DNA of 64,000 nucleotides, from the NCBI RefSeq assembly GCF_007859815.1, contig NZ_SJPH01000004.1, positions 429,400 to 493,399 of the forward strand, written 5' to 3'. The stretch comes from Botrimarina hoheduenensis. GTDB taxonomy: Bacteria > Planctomycetota > Planctomycetia > Pirellulales > Lacipirellulaceae. Shown piece after piece: positions 25,965 through 33,599 of the stretch (position 1 is the first letter of the stretch; each line of letters begins with the position of its first letter). Made by a program: the position numbers and the translations under genes. The notes under the pieces are model-generated. The model made no database searches. It saw only the letters and a list, made by a program, of their open reading frames with translations, and was not told where the DNA came from.

Positions 25965-27065
25965 ATGAGCAGCAATGTCAAGCTAGGCGAAGTCATTACT
26001 CAAGCCGAACGAATCGAATCCGAGGCTGTGGTGTTCGACACGAAAACTGCGGAGTGGAACAGCGACCGTTTTGAGATTCGCCCAATCGTCAACGGCACAC
26101 TAGCCGACAACCGGATCAGCTTCCCCTTCACCCAGCCGATCCGCGATGAATTGTACCGGCGGCTCGGCTACCCGGGCGAACAAGTCCAGCGGCGCCTGGC
26201 GTGCGAGACCAGAGCACGGGTGATCCGCGAGCTGGTCGATTACGACTTCCGGCAGCCCAAGCGCGACCGCCGTCTGCCTGACACGTTCTGCTTGATGCTG
26301 GTCGATGGACATCCCGCTGGGCTGATTGCAGGAAACCTTCACACGGCTTCGAACGCCCAATTCTTTCGGGCGGTTCGAAGCGCAGCCGCTGAAGTCGGAT
26401 TCGACCTCGACGAGGCGGAGGTCCGCCGGCACGAAGTGGACGACGGCTCGACTCGTATCGAGGCGACCTTCGGTGAGCTGATCTCCGAGCCTCGACCGGG
26501 TGACCTGGTCCACTTCGGGCTCGCTATGCAACACAGTTCGGCCGGGCGGCTGGCGAGCCGTGTGGAATTCTTCGCCCACCGCTTGGTCTGTGCGAACGGC
26601 ATGACGGCGCCAGTGTGCATGGATGACGCGGGCCGGCAGAAGCGGATGCGTATCAGGCGAGGGGGCGAGGCGGAGATCGGGAAGACCCTCCAGCGGATCC
26701 AGGCATCCGCGTCGCAGGCTTTCCGGACCATCGATCAGAGGATGGCCGCCCTCAAGGAGCTCACCAATGAGAGGGTCGATCTCAAGAAGCTTGTCGATCG
26801 AGTCGTCGCCAACAACCGCTGGAGCCGCGTGGTCCGCGAAGAGTTACTCGCGGCGATCTCGCGGGGCGAGCACGGCGGAGATGAAACCCAGTTCGGCGTC
26901 GTGAACCTCCTGTCGTACCTCGGCACGCACGGCGCTTACGATCCCGACCGCCGTATCCCGACGAACGTCCGCCGACGCCTGCAGCTGATGGCCGGCGTCT
27001 ACGCCGGGCAGGGAGTCCACACTTGCCCGACTTGCCAACGAATCCTCTCTCCGAGCAACAACTGA
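25965..27065 (+). CDS. DUF932-like plasmid/phage protein
   Basis: 366 residues, ATG 25965 with GGAGG 10-14 nt before. The section GDLVHFGLAMQHSSAGRLASRVEFFAHRLVCANGM matches the style of DUF932 (phage/plasmid-like TIGR03299) proteins, and the C-terminus has a possible zinc knuckle CPTC. DUF932 proteins are common on plasmids and phages; function is not known. It opens the plus-strand operon that continues to the ExbB/VWA genes, 56 bp before the next gene. Confidence 0.6.
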   Translation: MSSNVKLGEVITQAERIESEAVVFDTKTAEWNSDRFEIRPIVNGTLADNRISFPFTQPIRDELYRRLGYPGEQVQRRLACETRARVIRELVDYDFRQPKRDRRLPDTFCLMLVDGHPAGLIAGNLHTASNAQFFRAVRSAAAEVGFDLDEAEVRRHEVDDGSTRIEATFGELISEPRPGDLVHFGLAMQHSSAGRLASRVEFFAHRLVCANGMTAPVCMDDAGRQKRMRIRRGGEAEIGKTLQRIQASASQAFRTIDQRMAALKELTNERVDLKKLVDRVVANNRWSRVVREELLAAISRGEHGGDETQFGVVNLLSYLGTHGAYDPDRRIPTNVRRRLQLMAGVYAGQGVHTCPTCQRILSPSNN

Positions 27066-27121
27066 GGCCCGCTAGTTCTGTCCTGTTCCCACTGCACCCT
27101 TCCAAAATAAGGAATCGAACC

Positions 27122-27673
27122 ATGAGTTACGGCACTCACGTTAATCGCCTGCGACAGATTGCTTCGCGTAGCAGCGACGCTCCGAGCGGTGGAGGCGGAA
27201 CGGGCAGCGGATTCGATAGCCGGTCGCGGAGCCAGGACCCACTCAACACCGATCAGAATGTACGGCAACGGCGCCGAGAGGGTCACGAGGAAACCATCCG
27301 ACACGCCAACCACGAGGAAGCGAGAACCGCCGCTTACGCCCGCAGTGACGAGGCGGCGCGTGACTCCGCAATCCACAAAATCGAAGTCCAAGAGGTATTC
27401 ACTGATTTCCAGACCGAACTTCGGGCACGAGCCCTTATGCAGCGCGAGAGCTTGGACGAGTACATCGGCTTGGTAGACACGATCAACACGATCGCGTGCT
27501 ACGCCGACAATCAGATCTGTCAGCTCGATCAGATCCGAGACGAGGAGGTAAAGACCTCTTCGAAAAACGCGGTGCGGCATACGAGTGCACGGCTCATCGC
27601 GCTCGCCCGCATCGCTGTCTTCGGTCACCTGAATGACCCTGACGGCCCGTCACGTTCGGAGGAGCTGTTATGA
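27122..27673 (+). CDS. Protein of unknown function, first gene of the ExbB/VWA operon
   Basis: 183 residues from ATG 27122 (MSYGTHVNRLRQIASRSSD), 56 bp after the DUF932-like gene. A Gly/Ser-rich low-complexity segment near residues 20-45 is followed by a charged, helical middle (RRREGHEETIRHANHEEARTAAY) and a probable coiled coil. The stop overlaps the start of the ExbB-like gene (ATGA). No signal peptide. Tight coupling suggests it works with that membrane protein. Confidence 0.6.
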   Translation: MSYGTHVNRLRQIASRSSDAPSGGGGTGSGFDSRSRSQDPLNTDQNVRQRRREGHEETIRHANHEEARTAAYARSDEAARDSAIHKIEVQEVFTDFQTELRARALMQRESLDEYIGLVDTINTIACYADNQICQLDQIRDEEVKTSSKNAVRHTSARLIALARIAVFGHLNDPDGPSRSEELL

Positions 27674-28377
27674 GCACAAACAACCACGAGAGCCAACTAA
27701 GCCGAGAGGGAAGGTCGTGGGTAGCCCAGTGTTTCTTCCTAGCCGGGGTCGTGCTGGTTGGCTTGGTCATCGGCCAGCTTGCCACCTTCTCGGTGCTTGC
27801 GATTGTGGTCCTCGCGTTCGTCAACGGCGTTTCGCCGTACCGACGGCTGACCCGCGGTCTGGCGTCGGCGAGCCTGGAGAACCAGCGCGATGATGAACTT
27901 CTCGCGGGCGCTTCCGTCCACGACGCCGACGACGTGCTAATCGGCCAGTCAGACAGCACCCTTCACGAGTTGGCGATCCTCAAACGGGCACACCACGTTG
28001 AGGGCGGCTGTGATCTCGACGAGGCCCTCTTGAATGTGGTCCGGGAGCCTTTGGACGCGGACGTCAAGCGGATCGGTGACGCCGGAGAGCAAGCCGCGCT
28101 GCTCGCGGTAGCTGGGTCGATGGTCGGGCTCGCCGCAGTCGGCTCGTCGCTGGGCGACCAAGCAGGCGTCGCGGCGATGGCGAGCGGAGTGGTGACCATG
28201 TCCGCGACCTCGGTAGCCGGCCTCTTTGCCGCGATGTCGCTGCTCGGACTGGAGTCGCGGGCCGAGGTGTCGGTCGAGAAGTACGTCAACAGCTTGCGTG
28301 TCCGGCTCGCCGGGGTCCGCCTCGCGCCGGCGGAGCGAGGCCCTAACCACGACAGCCTCTTTCGGAGAAAGGCATGA
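27670..28377 (+). CDS. MotA/TolQ/ExbB-like membrane protein
   Basis: 235 residues. One or two helices at residues 17-52 (WVAQCFFLAGVVLVGLVIGQ and on), a cytosolic segment with DEALLNVVREPLDADVKRIGDAGEQ, then a helix pair at about 135-185 (AVAGSMVGLAAVGSSLGDQAG and GVVTMSATSVAGLFAAMSLL). The Gly-rich helix followed by a Thr/Ser-rich helix is the pattern of MotA/TolQ/ExbB proton-channel proteins (for example GTVxGM, then ALxTTxxGL). The 4-bp overlap with the following gene, whose N-terminus looks like ExbD, supports a stator pair. The similarity is by pattern, not by alignment. Confidence 0.55.
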   Translation: MSTNNHESQLSREGRSWVAQCFFLAGVVLVGLVIGQLATFSVLAIVVLAFVNGVSPYRRLTRGLASASLENQRDDELLAGASVHDADDVLIGQSDSTLHELAILKRAHHVEGGCDLDEALLNVVREPLDADVKRIGDAGEQAALLAVAGSMVGLAAVGSSLGDQAGVAAMASGVVTMSATSVAGLFAAMSLLGLESRAEVSVEKYVNSLRVRLAGVRLAPAERGPNHDSLFRRKA

Positions 28378-29369
28378 ATCCTCGCAAGTCACGTCGTCGA
28401 AACGTCGCGTCCCGGGTCTTCGTAGACCTCGTCTTGCAGATGCTCGCCGTGTTCTTGGTCTTAGCTCAGTCGGAACAGGTGCGGGTCGCGAGCCTCGAAC
28501 GGAAAGCCGGCCTCGTCCCCGGCCTACGGACCCAAGTAGAGAGTCTTGGTGATCAGATCGGGGGGTATCGCGCAAAAGTCGAGAAGCAGGGTGTTGTCAT
28601 CCAGGAAATGGGAGATCGTCTCGGGGCCTACCGCGGCAAGATCGACGAGCAAGGTCTCGTGATCGCGAACCAAGGGAAGGCGCTCGGTGGCTACAGGTCA
28701 CTCGTGAAGGACCTCCGGTCGAAGATCCCCGATGACGCGCCGGTGACCCTGCTGATCGTTGTCGATGAGACTTGGTCTATGACGGCTCCCCACCGGGAGA
28801 TCGTGTCGGGCACTAAGACGCTCTGTGCGTTCATGAGCAGTCGCAGCGAGAGCTTTCGGTTCGGCGTCATCTCGTTCCGCAACGGGATCTCTAAGCAGCT
28901 GCCCATCATGGAGATCTGTCCGACTAGTGAGGACGGCGGGGCCTCGGAGCGCAAGGTCATGGACTTCTTAGCCACGCTGAAGGTCAGGCGTTCTCACACC
29001 GACCACGCCCCGGTGCTTCGCGAAGCAATTCGTGCGCTCGAAGCCGACGCCCGCCGCGATCCTCAACGGAAGTTCCGTCTGATCTTCGTTGGTGATGTTG
29101 GACCAGCCGAACTCGACGGGGCGGTTGGCTACAGCAGTCAGGAAAAGCTGATCAAGCAGGACCTGTTGGACTTGGTCCACCGCTGGGCACAGCCCGGCGA
29201 TCGGGCCGTCGCTTCGCTCTACGCGGAAAGCGATTGGACAAGAAACGACCCGGCCTCGGCGGAGAGTCGCGCCTGGTTCGAAGCGTTGGGGAGCGTGTCG
29301 GAGGGGTCCTCGTTCACCACCGACACGGGTGAGTTGCAACGAACGATTTTTCACTCTGTCCGCCGGTAA
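28374..29369 (+). CDS. ExbD-like membrane anchor, coiled coil and VWA domain protein
   Basis: 331 residues. Residues 15-32 (VFVDLVLQMLAVFLVLA) form one helix with an Asp near its start, as in ExbD/TolR/MotB. Residues 40-115 have imperfect repeats (GDQIGGYRAKVEKQG, GDRLGAYRGKIDEQG, GKALGGYRSLVKD) and are likely a coiled stalk. The rest is a VWA domain: LLIVVDETWSMTAP (MIDAS DxTxS), RRSHTDHAPVLREAI (MIDAS Thr) and RLIFVGDVGP (MIDAS Asp), so a metal site is likely. It is coupled to the ExbB-like gene by ATGA. This looks like a stator whose periplasmic binding domain has been replaced by VWA. Confidence 0.65.
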   Translation: MNPRKSRRRNVASRVFVDLVLQMLAVFLVLAQSEQVRVASLERKAGLVPGLRTQVESLGDQIGGYRAKVEKQGVVIQEMGDRLGAYRGKIDEQGLVIANQGKALGGYRSLVKDLRSKIPDDAPVTLLIVVDETWSMTAPHREIVSGTKTLCAFMSSRSESFRFGVISFRNGISKQLPIMEICPTSEDGGASERKVMDFLATLKVRRSHTDHAPVLREAIRALEADARRDPQRKFRLIFVGDVGPAELDGAVGYSSQEKLIKQDLLDLVHRWAQPGDRAVASLYAESDWTRNDPASAESRAWFEALGSVSEGSSFTTDTGELQRTIFHSVRR

Positions 29370-29380
29370 GGAGCTTCAAG

Positions 29381-29806
29381 ATGTTGAAGAAGAAAGTACA
29401 CGCGCAAGAGACGATCCTGCCGCCGATTGACCTTTCACGGCTTCGACGGGGTCGCGGCCGCAGAAGCGGTCTCCTAAAAGACGCTGGTGGCGGGCTTTCG
29501 AGTCAGATGCTGAGGGCACTGCTCATTTGTTTCTTGCCTTGGTTGCTCAAAGCCGGTGTCGCGTTGGTTGCCGTCGCAGCGCTTTGGTTCTCGCTCCCTA
29601 ACGTGGCCGGCCTAGCCCGGTTGGTGGGGTTCGGCTTCAGCGGGCCATCGCAAGTCACGGATCTCGTCGAATGGTCGCGGGTGCGTTTGGATGGCTTCGC
29701 CAACGCGGGGGCTTATGTGCTCGGTGATTTTATTGGCCGGGAAGGCGGCTCGGCCGAGATCACTCCGCTGGTGGGAATTGCCCCCGAAGAAGCAACCGCT
29801 CGGTAG
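29381..29806 (+). CDS. Small membrane protein, last gene of the ExbB/VWA operon
   Basis: 141 residues, ATG 29381, 11 bp after the VWA gene. A basic N-terminus (RLRRGRGRRSGLLK) is followed by a hydrophobic stretch (residues about 45-80: ALLICFLPWLLKAGVALVAV and on). The C-terminal 60 residues are soluble. No family recognised. Position suggests it belongs to the same membrane complex. Confidence 0.55.
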   Translation: MLKKKVHAQETILPPIDLSRLRRGRGRRSGLLKDAGGGLSSQMLRALLICFLPWLLKAGVALVAVAALWFSLPNVAGLARLVGFGFSGPSQVTDLVEWSRVRLDGFANAGAYVLGDFIGREGGSAEITPLVGIAPEEATAR

Positions 29807-29848
29807 TTTTTTCTCTGTCTCGAATCCTGGTGGCCTCAGACGACTCCG

Positions 29849-30274
29849 ATGAAGACCTCCCTCGAAACCATCCGCAATGGTCTCACTGCCCAACTAGCCG
29901 ATCTCGAACGCGATCTGCAAGCGGCCGAGGCGCGGGTAAATGAGCTGAAATCCACCCGCCGCCAGGTCGTCGCCGCGATCCGGGCACTCGGCGGCCAGGG
30001 CTCCGAATCCCCCAAGCCGGCTCCTAAGAAGGCCCAAGTCCGAATGGCGGTCCGCGACCTCTTGGACAGCAACGGCGGCGCGATCGACACGGACGACCTC
30101 GAAGGCTTGGTGGCCGACAAGCTGGCGAACGAGCAGGGCTGTTCGGCGATGGGCCTCGCCCTCCGGATGCGTGAGGTCTTGGCGACCGACGAGTTCATCG
30201 CGGCGAGCGGGCAGATCCGTCTGTCGCCAACAGCCAAAGCCGGTCCCGAGCCCGAAGCAACCAAAGCCACCTGA
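29849..30274 (+). CDS. Protein of unknown function with coiled coil and winged-helix-like tail
   Basis: 141 residues, ATG 29849. Residues 5-45 (TIRNGLTAQLADLERDLQAAEARVNELK) form a coiled coil. After an Ala/Pro/Lys linker, residues 65-125 (VRMAVRDLLDSNGGAIDTDDLEGLVADKL) look like a small winged helix of the HARE-HTH type. A DNA-associated plasmid protein is possible. It sits between the ExbB/VWA operon and the coupling protein gene. Confidence 0.5.
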   Translation: MKTSLETIRNGLTAQLADLERDLQAAEARVNELKSTRRQVVAAIRALGGQGSESPKPAPKKAQVRMAVRDLLDSNGGAIDTDDLEGLVADKLANEQGCSAMGLALRMREVLATDEFIAASGQIRLSPTAKAGPEPEATKAT

Positions 30275-30280
30275 CCCATT

Positions 30281-30296
30281 CCACTCCCTATCGCCC
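30281..30296 (-). repeat. Dispersed motif copy 5
   Basis: CCACTCCCTATCGCCC, full 16-base match on the minus strand, intergenic, just before the TraG-type gene. Confidence 0.7.
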
Positions 30297-30329
30297 GACG
30301 TCTCCCGGGTCCCCCAAGAAGGCGCCAAT

Positions 30330-31997
30330 ATGAGCGAAGCCCCCAAGCCGTCGTCGCCACCCACCCTCCTAGGGCAATTGATCCTCTGCGGGCTGGCTAG
30401 CTGGGCGGCCTACTACTTCTACCCCGACGCCAAGCAGGGCGACGGGGCGGCGTCGCTCATTGCCATCGTCGCCACGATCATCGCCTTGGTCGCCGGGATG
30501 AAGTCGCTGTGGGCGTTTGATCAGAAGATCGACCGCCGGCGACGCCACCGACAACTCGAAAGTTTCAACGAGACGAAGGGCAAAGCGAAGATCGGCGACG
30601 TCCGAGACGCCAAGGAGGCGGGCTTGCTGGGCGACGAAGGGATCATCCTCGGTCGGATCGGCAAGAAGCTGGTGCGCTATCCGGGCGAGGCCTCAATGCT
30701 CGTCGCCGGTCGGCCCGGCAGCTGGAAAGGCGTCGCCGTTGTCATCCTGAACTTGCTGCTGGCACCCAAGCCGACCAAAGAGAAATTTCAGTCGTGGATC
30801 GTGACGGATTTCTCCGGTGAACTGTACGCGGTCTGCCATCGGATCCTTCGAGTCCTCGGCTACAAGGTCGTGGTGATCGCAAGCGAGGCCGAGCGTCTCA
30901 GCCGCGAGTTGGGCGTGCCGATGGAGTCGGTGCAGCACAACCCGGCCGGTTACCTCGACCCGAACGCGGTCAGCATCCTTGAAGATGTCGATACCTTCGT
31001 GCACCTACTGCACCCAGGCGTTGAGCCGGGCAAGCAGAACGGCACGACCCAGCATTTCGATGACCTGGCCCGGCTGGTCTTGTTGACGTTTTGCCTCTGG
31101 CTGCTGGATCGGTACGGCGAGGTTACCCTGCCGGGGCTGCGGCGGTGCGTGATGGGCGGTAGCGACGAAATGCACTGCCTGTTGGAGGCCGCCAGCGAGA
31201 GCTTGGCCTTCGGCGGCGCCCTGTCGGAGTCGGCTTCGAGTGTGCTGAGCCTGATGGCGAGCAGCCCCGAGGAGTTCTCCGGCGCGATCACAACGGCCAC
31301 CCGCTCGGTCAAGCTGTTCGCCGCCGGCGGCCCGGTCGGCCAGCAGGTCAGCCGCCACGATTTCGACTGGGGCCAGCTCAAGGAAGAGGCGACCGTGGTC
31401 TTTCTGATCGTGCCGCCCGAACGGCTCACGAGCCAGGCTCAGTTCGTCAACCTGACGATCTCGGCGTCTGCCGAGGCGTTGGCCCGTCACCGCTCGAATC
31501 AGCGGGTGACGTACCTGCTCGACGAAGCGGGCAACATGCACCTGCCCAACCTGATGACGATCGTCGCGCTGTACCGGAAGTTCGGCATCCAGGTGATCCT
31601 CGTGCTCCAGCAGCTCGAAGCCCAGCTGGCCCGCGTCTACGGCAAAGAGGCGGCCCGCGAGATCCAGGGCAACTGCGAGGTCACCATGGCGATGTCCACG
31701 ACCGAGCTAGAGGACCTCAAGCGGCTCAGTGAGTTGGCCGGTCTCGAGACCTTCAGCGACGGTTCGCACACGCTCCGCGAGTCGGACGAGGGCGCGCCCG
31801 AGGTGTCTTACACCGGGGACTACAAGCAACGCCCCGTCCTCACCACCGACGCGATCCGGCGTCTGGACCGGAAACAGGCCGTCGTGCTCTTCGCCAACGC
31901 CCCGGCGCTGATCGTCGATCTGGTGAACTACCTCCACGAGCCAGCGATCCGCAAGCTGGCCGACGAAAATCCGTACTACCGCAAGAAGGGAGCCTAG
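30330..31997 (+). CDS. TraG/VirD4-type conjugative coupling protein
   Basis: 555 residues from ATG 30330. Two N-terminal membrane helices (about 12-30 and 42-60), then the nucleotide domain. The Walker A region reads GRPGSWKGVAVVILNLL, against the usual GxTGSGKGVGVVIPNLL: a Trp (residue 132) stands where Gly is expected before Lys133. Walker B is RVTYLLDEAGNM; FGIQVILVLQQLEAQLARVYG is the usual coupling-protein block. The hexamer would bring the relaxase-DNA complex to a secretion channel. No VirB-type channel genes are in the window, so the element may need a helper. Dispersed motif copy 5 lies in its leader. Confidence 0.8.
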   Translation: MSEAPKPSSPPTLLGQLILCGLASWAAYYFYPDAKQGDGAASLIAIVATIIALVAGMKSLWAFDQKIDRRRRHRQLESFNETKGKAKIGDVRDAKEAGLLGDEGIILGRIGKKLVRYPGEASMLVAGRPGSWKGVAVVILNLLLAPKPTKEKFQSWIVTDFSGELYAVCHRILRVLGYKVVVIASEAERLSRELGVPMESVQHNPAGYLDPNAVSILEDVDTFVHLLHPGVEPGKQNGTTQHFDDLARLVLLTFCLWLLDRYGEVTLPGLRRCVMGGSDEMHCLLEAASESLAFGGALSESASSVLSLMASSPEEFSGAITTATRSVKLFAAGGPVGQQVSRHDFDWGQLKEEATVVFLIVPPERLTSQAQFVNLTISASAEALARHRSNQRVTYLLDEAGNMHLPNLMTIVALYRKFGIQVILVLQQLEAQLARVYGKEAAREIQGNCEVTMAMSTTELEDLKRLSELAGLETFSDGSHTLRESDEGAPEVSYTGDYKQRPVLTTDAIRRLDRKQAVVLFANAPALIVDLVNYLHEPAIRKLADENPYYRKKGA

Positions 31998-31999
31998 TC

Positions 32000-32335
32000 A
32001 TGAACTCTGAATGCCGCTCTCCCTTCGAGAGCCCTTCGCGGTACCTGATCAGCTGGCGCCAGATCGTCCGGCTCGTTCGCAACGCCCTCATTGTCGGCGC
32101 CGTAGTGGTCCTACTGATCGATCAGGTCGGCGAGCCGCTGCTCCGCTGGGAGTACCGCTACCGGCGTGGCGACCCAGACCGGCGTCCCTTAGCCGCCACA
32201 TACTACGGCCTCAGCGGCCGTTATGAGTCATGCCAGCAGTGCTATTCCGACGGGCTTCCTGTGGTCTTGTTTGCCCAGCCCGAGCCACCGCTGTGGCGGC
32301 GTGCCGCCGACAAGGTCCGATCCCTGCTGCCGTAG
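32000..32335 (+). CDS. Small single-pass membrane protein of unknown function
   Basis: 111 residues, ATG 32000, 2 bp after the coupling protein stop. A helix at about 24-44 (IVRLVRNALIVGAVVVLLID) and a C-terminal part with CQQCYSD. The tight link to the coupling protein suggests a role in transfer. No family recognised. Confidence 0.55.
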   Translation: MNSECRSPFESPSRYLISWRQIVRLVRNALIVGAVVVLLIDQVGEPLLRWEYRYRRGDPDRRPLAATYYGLSGRYESCQQCYSDGLPVVLFAQPEPPLWRRAADKVRSLLP

Positions 32336-32356
32336 CCTCCAACCACGAGTTCACAC

Positions 32357-32971
32357 ATGCCCGACTATACCGTCTACGACTCGGAGCAAGAGCTCCGCGA
32401 GCGGATCGAAGACCTCAACAACCTGCTTTCGGACTACGAGAAGACACAGGGAGTGCTCGATGAGGAGCGGGGCGTCTTGGCCGACCAGGTCCAGGGGGCC
32501 AAGGTGATCTACGACAAGCAGCTCAATGAGTTCGAGCAGCGGGTCAGCGCGTACGAGCAGAAGCGGGACGACCTCGATCGTCGTCAGAGAGAAGTTGCCG
32601 AGGGCCGCGCCGACGCTTTGGAGAACCGCGAGGTGCTTCAGCTTCAGCTCGACGCGAAGCGTGGCAAGAAAATGACCGACCGCGCGGCCCCCAAGGTAGA
32701 CGGCGCCGCTAAGGGCGTAGGCCAAGCAGACGGGGCGGCCTACACGACCGGTCCGACGACACGCGAGCAGATCGACCAACTGAAAGCTCAACTCTCTAAG
32801 CCGGAGCCAGCGCTCGCGTTGGACCCGCCCGGCATGGGCGAGAGCCAAGCCAGCGTGATCGACCGCGACCTAAAGCTCATGGCCAAGATCAAAGCCAAGG
32901 AGCAGAAACTGGACGACGCCTCGCAGAAGCTCAAGGACGAGTGGAACCAAGCCAAGGGCCCCAAACGCTAG
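32357..32971 (+). CDS. Coiled-coil protein of unknown function
   Basis: 204 residues, ATG 32357. The N-terminal 100 residues are strongly heptad-like (LRERIEDLNNLLSDYEKTQG, EFEQRVSAYEQKRDDLDRR), and a second coiled segment lies at the end (LMAKIKAKEQKLDDASQKLK). No membrane segment. Part of the plus-strand transfer gene run. Confidence 0.55.
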   Translation: MPDYTVYDSEQELRERIEDLNNLLSDYEKTQGVLDEERGVLADQVQGAKVIYDKQLNEFEQRVSAYEQKRDDLDRRQREVAEGRADALENREVLQLQLDAKRGKKMTDRAAPKVDGAAKGVGQADGAAYTTGPTTREQIDQLKAQLSKPEPALALDPPGMGESQASVIDRDLKLMAKIKAKEQKLDDASQKLKDEWNQAKGPKR

Positions 32972-33039
32972 ATCTCTGTTGCGCTGCAGCGTCGAAGTTG
33001 CTTGCGCTTCGCAGTGAGCGCTGGCATGGTGAAAGGATC

Positions 33040-33312
33040 ATGCGTTGGACCGAGAAGCAGATCGAAGATTACTTGAGTGACGAGACCCGCGAGCTGAACG
33101 ACGGCAGCGGGGGCCGCGTCACCGTCACGTTGTTCAAGACCGACTGGATCACCTACGACGCGGTCCGCGTGGACGACGTCTACACCGAAGCCGAACTGGT
33201 CGATTGGGCGCGACGCCGAGCCGCCGAACAAGGCCTCGACTTCACCGACGCGCTGCGGAGCAACCTAGTCCACCTCGACCACGAGATCCGCCGACAGAAC
33301 CTACCGCTGTAA
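33040..33312 (+). CDS. Small protein of unknown function
   Basis: 90 residues from ATG 33040 (MRWTEKQIEDYLSDETREL) with a GAAAGGA ribosome site; the frame is open from 32941, but that part is less likely. Pattern RVTVTLFKTDWITYDAVRVDDVYTEAELV suggests a small alpha/beta domain. No family recognised. Confidence 0.5.
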   Translation: MRWTEKQIEDYLSDETRELNDGSGGRVTVTLFKTDWITYDAVRVDDVYTEAELVDWARRRAAEQGLDFTDALRSNLVHLDHEIRRQNLPL

Positions 33313-33354
33313 TCCAGCGTCGTGACTTACGGTCCCGACCAACCACAACCCACT

Positions 33355-33370
33355 CCACTTCCTATCGCCC
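33355..33370 (-). repeat. Dispersed motif copy 6
   Basis: CCACTTCCTATCGCCC, full 16-base match on the minus strand, intergenic, upstream of the relaxase gene. Confidence 0.7.
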
Positions 33371-33599
33371 AGAAAAATCGTCTGTGGATAGTTCCCGCCC
33401 GACGCCAACGAATCGTTGATTCGGACCGCACGAATCAGGCAGCCTGAACTTGCCAAAGCTCTGCTTAGGGGAGGGGCCTGTAAGAATTTGTAGACGTAAT
33501 CCGTCCTCCGCATTCTTCGACCCGCTGTCCAAAGCCGCTTTGACGTTCTGAGTTGCCTTCTCCGAGTAGCCCTATCAACCGAGTCCGAAGCCGCTTTTC

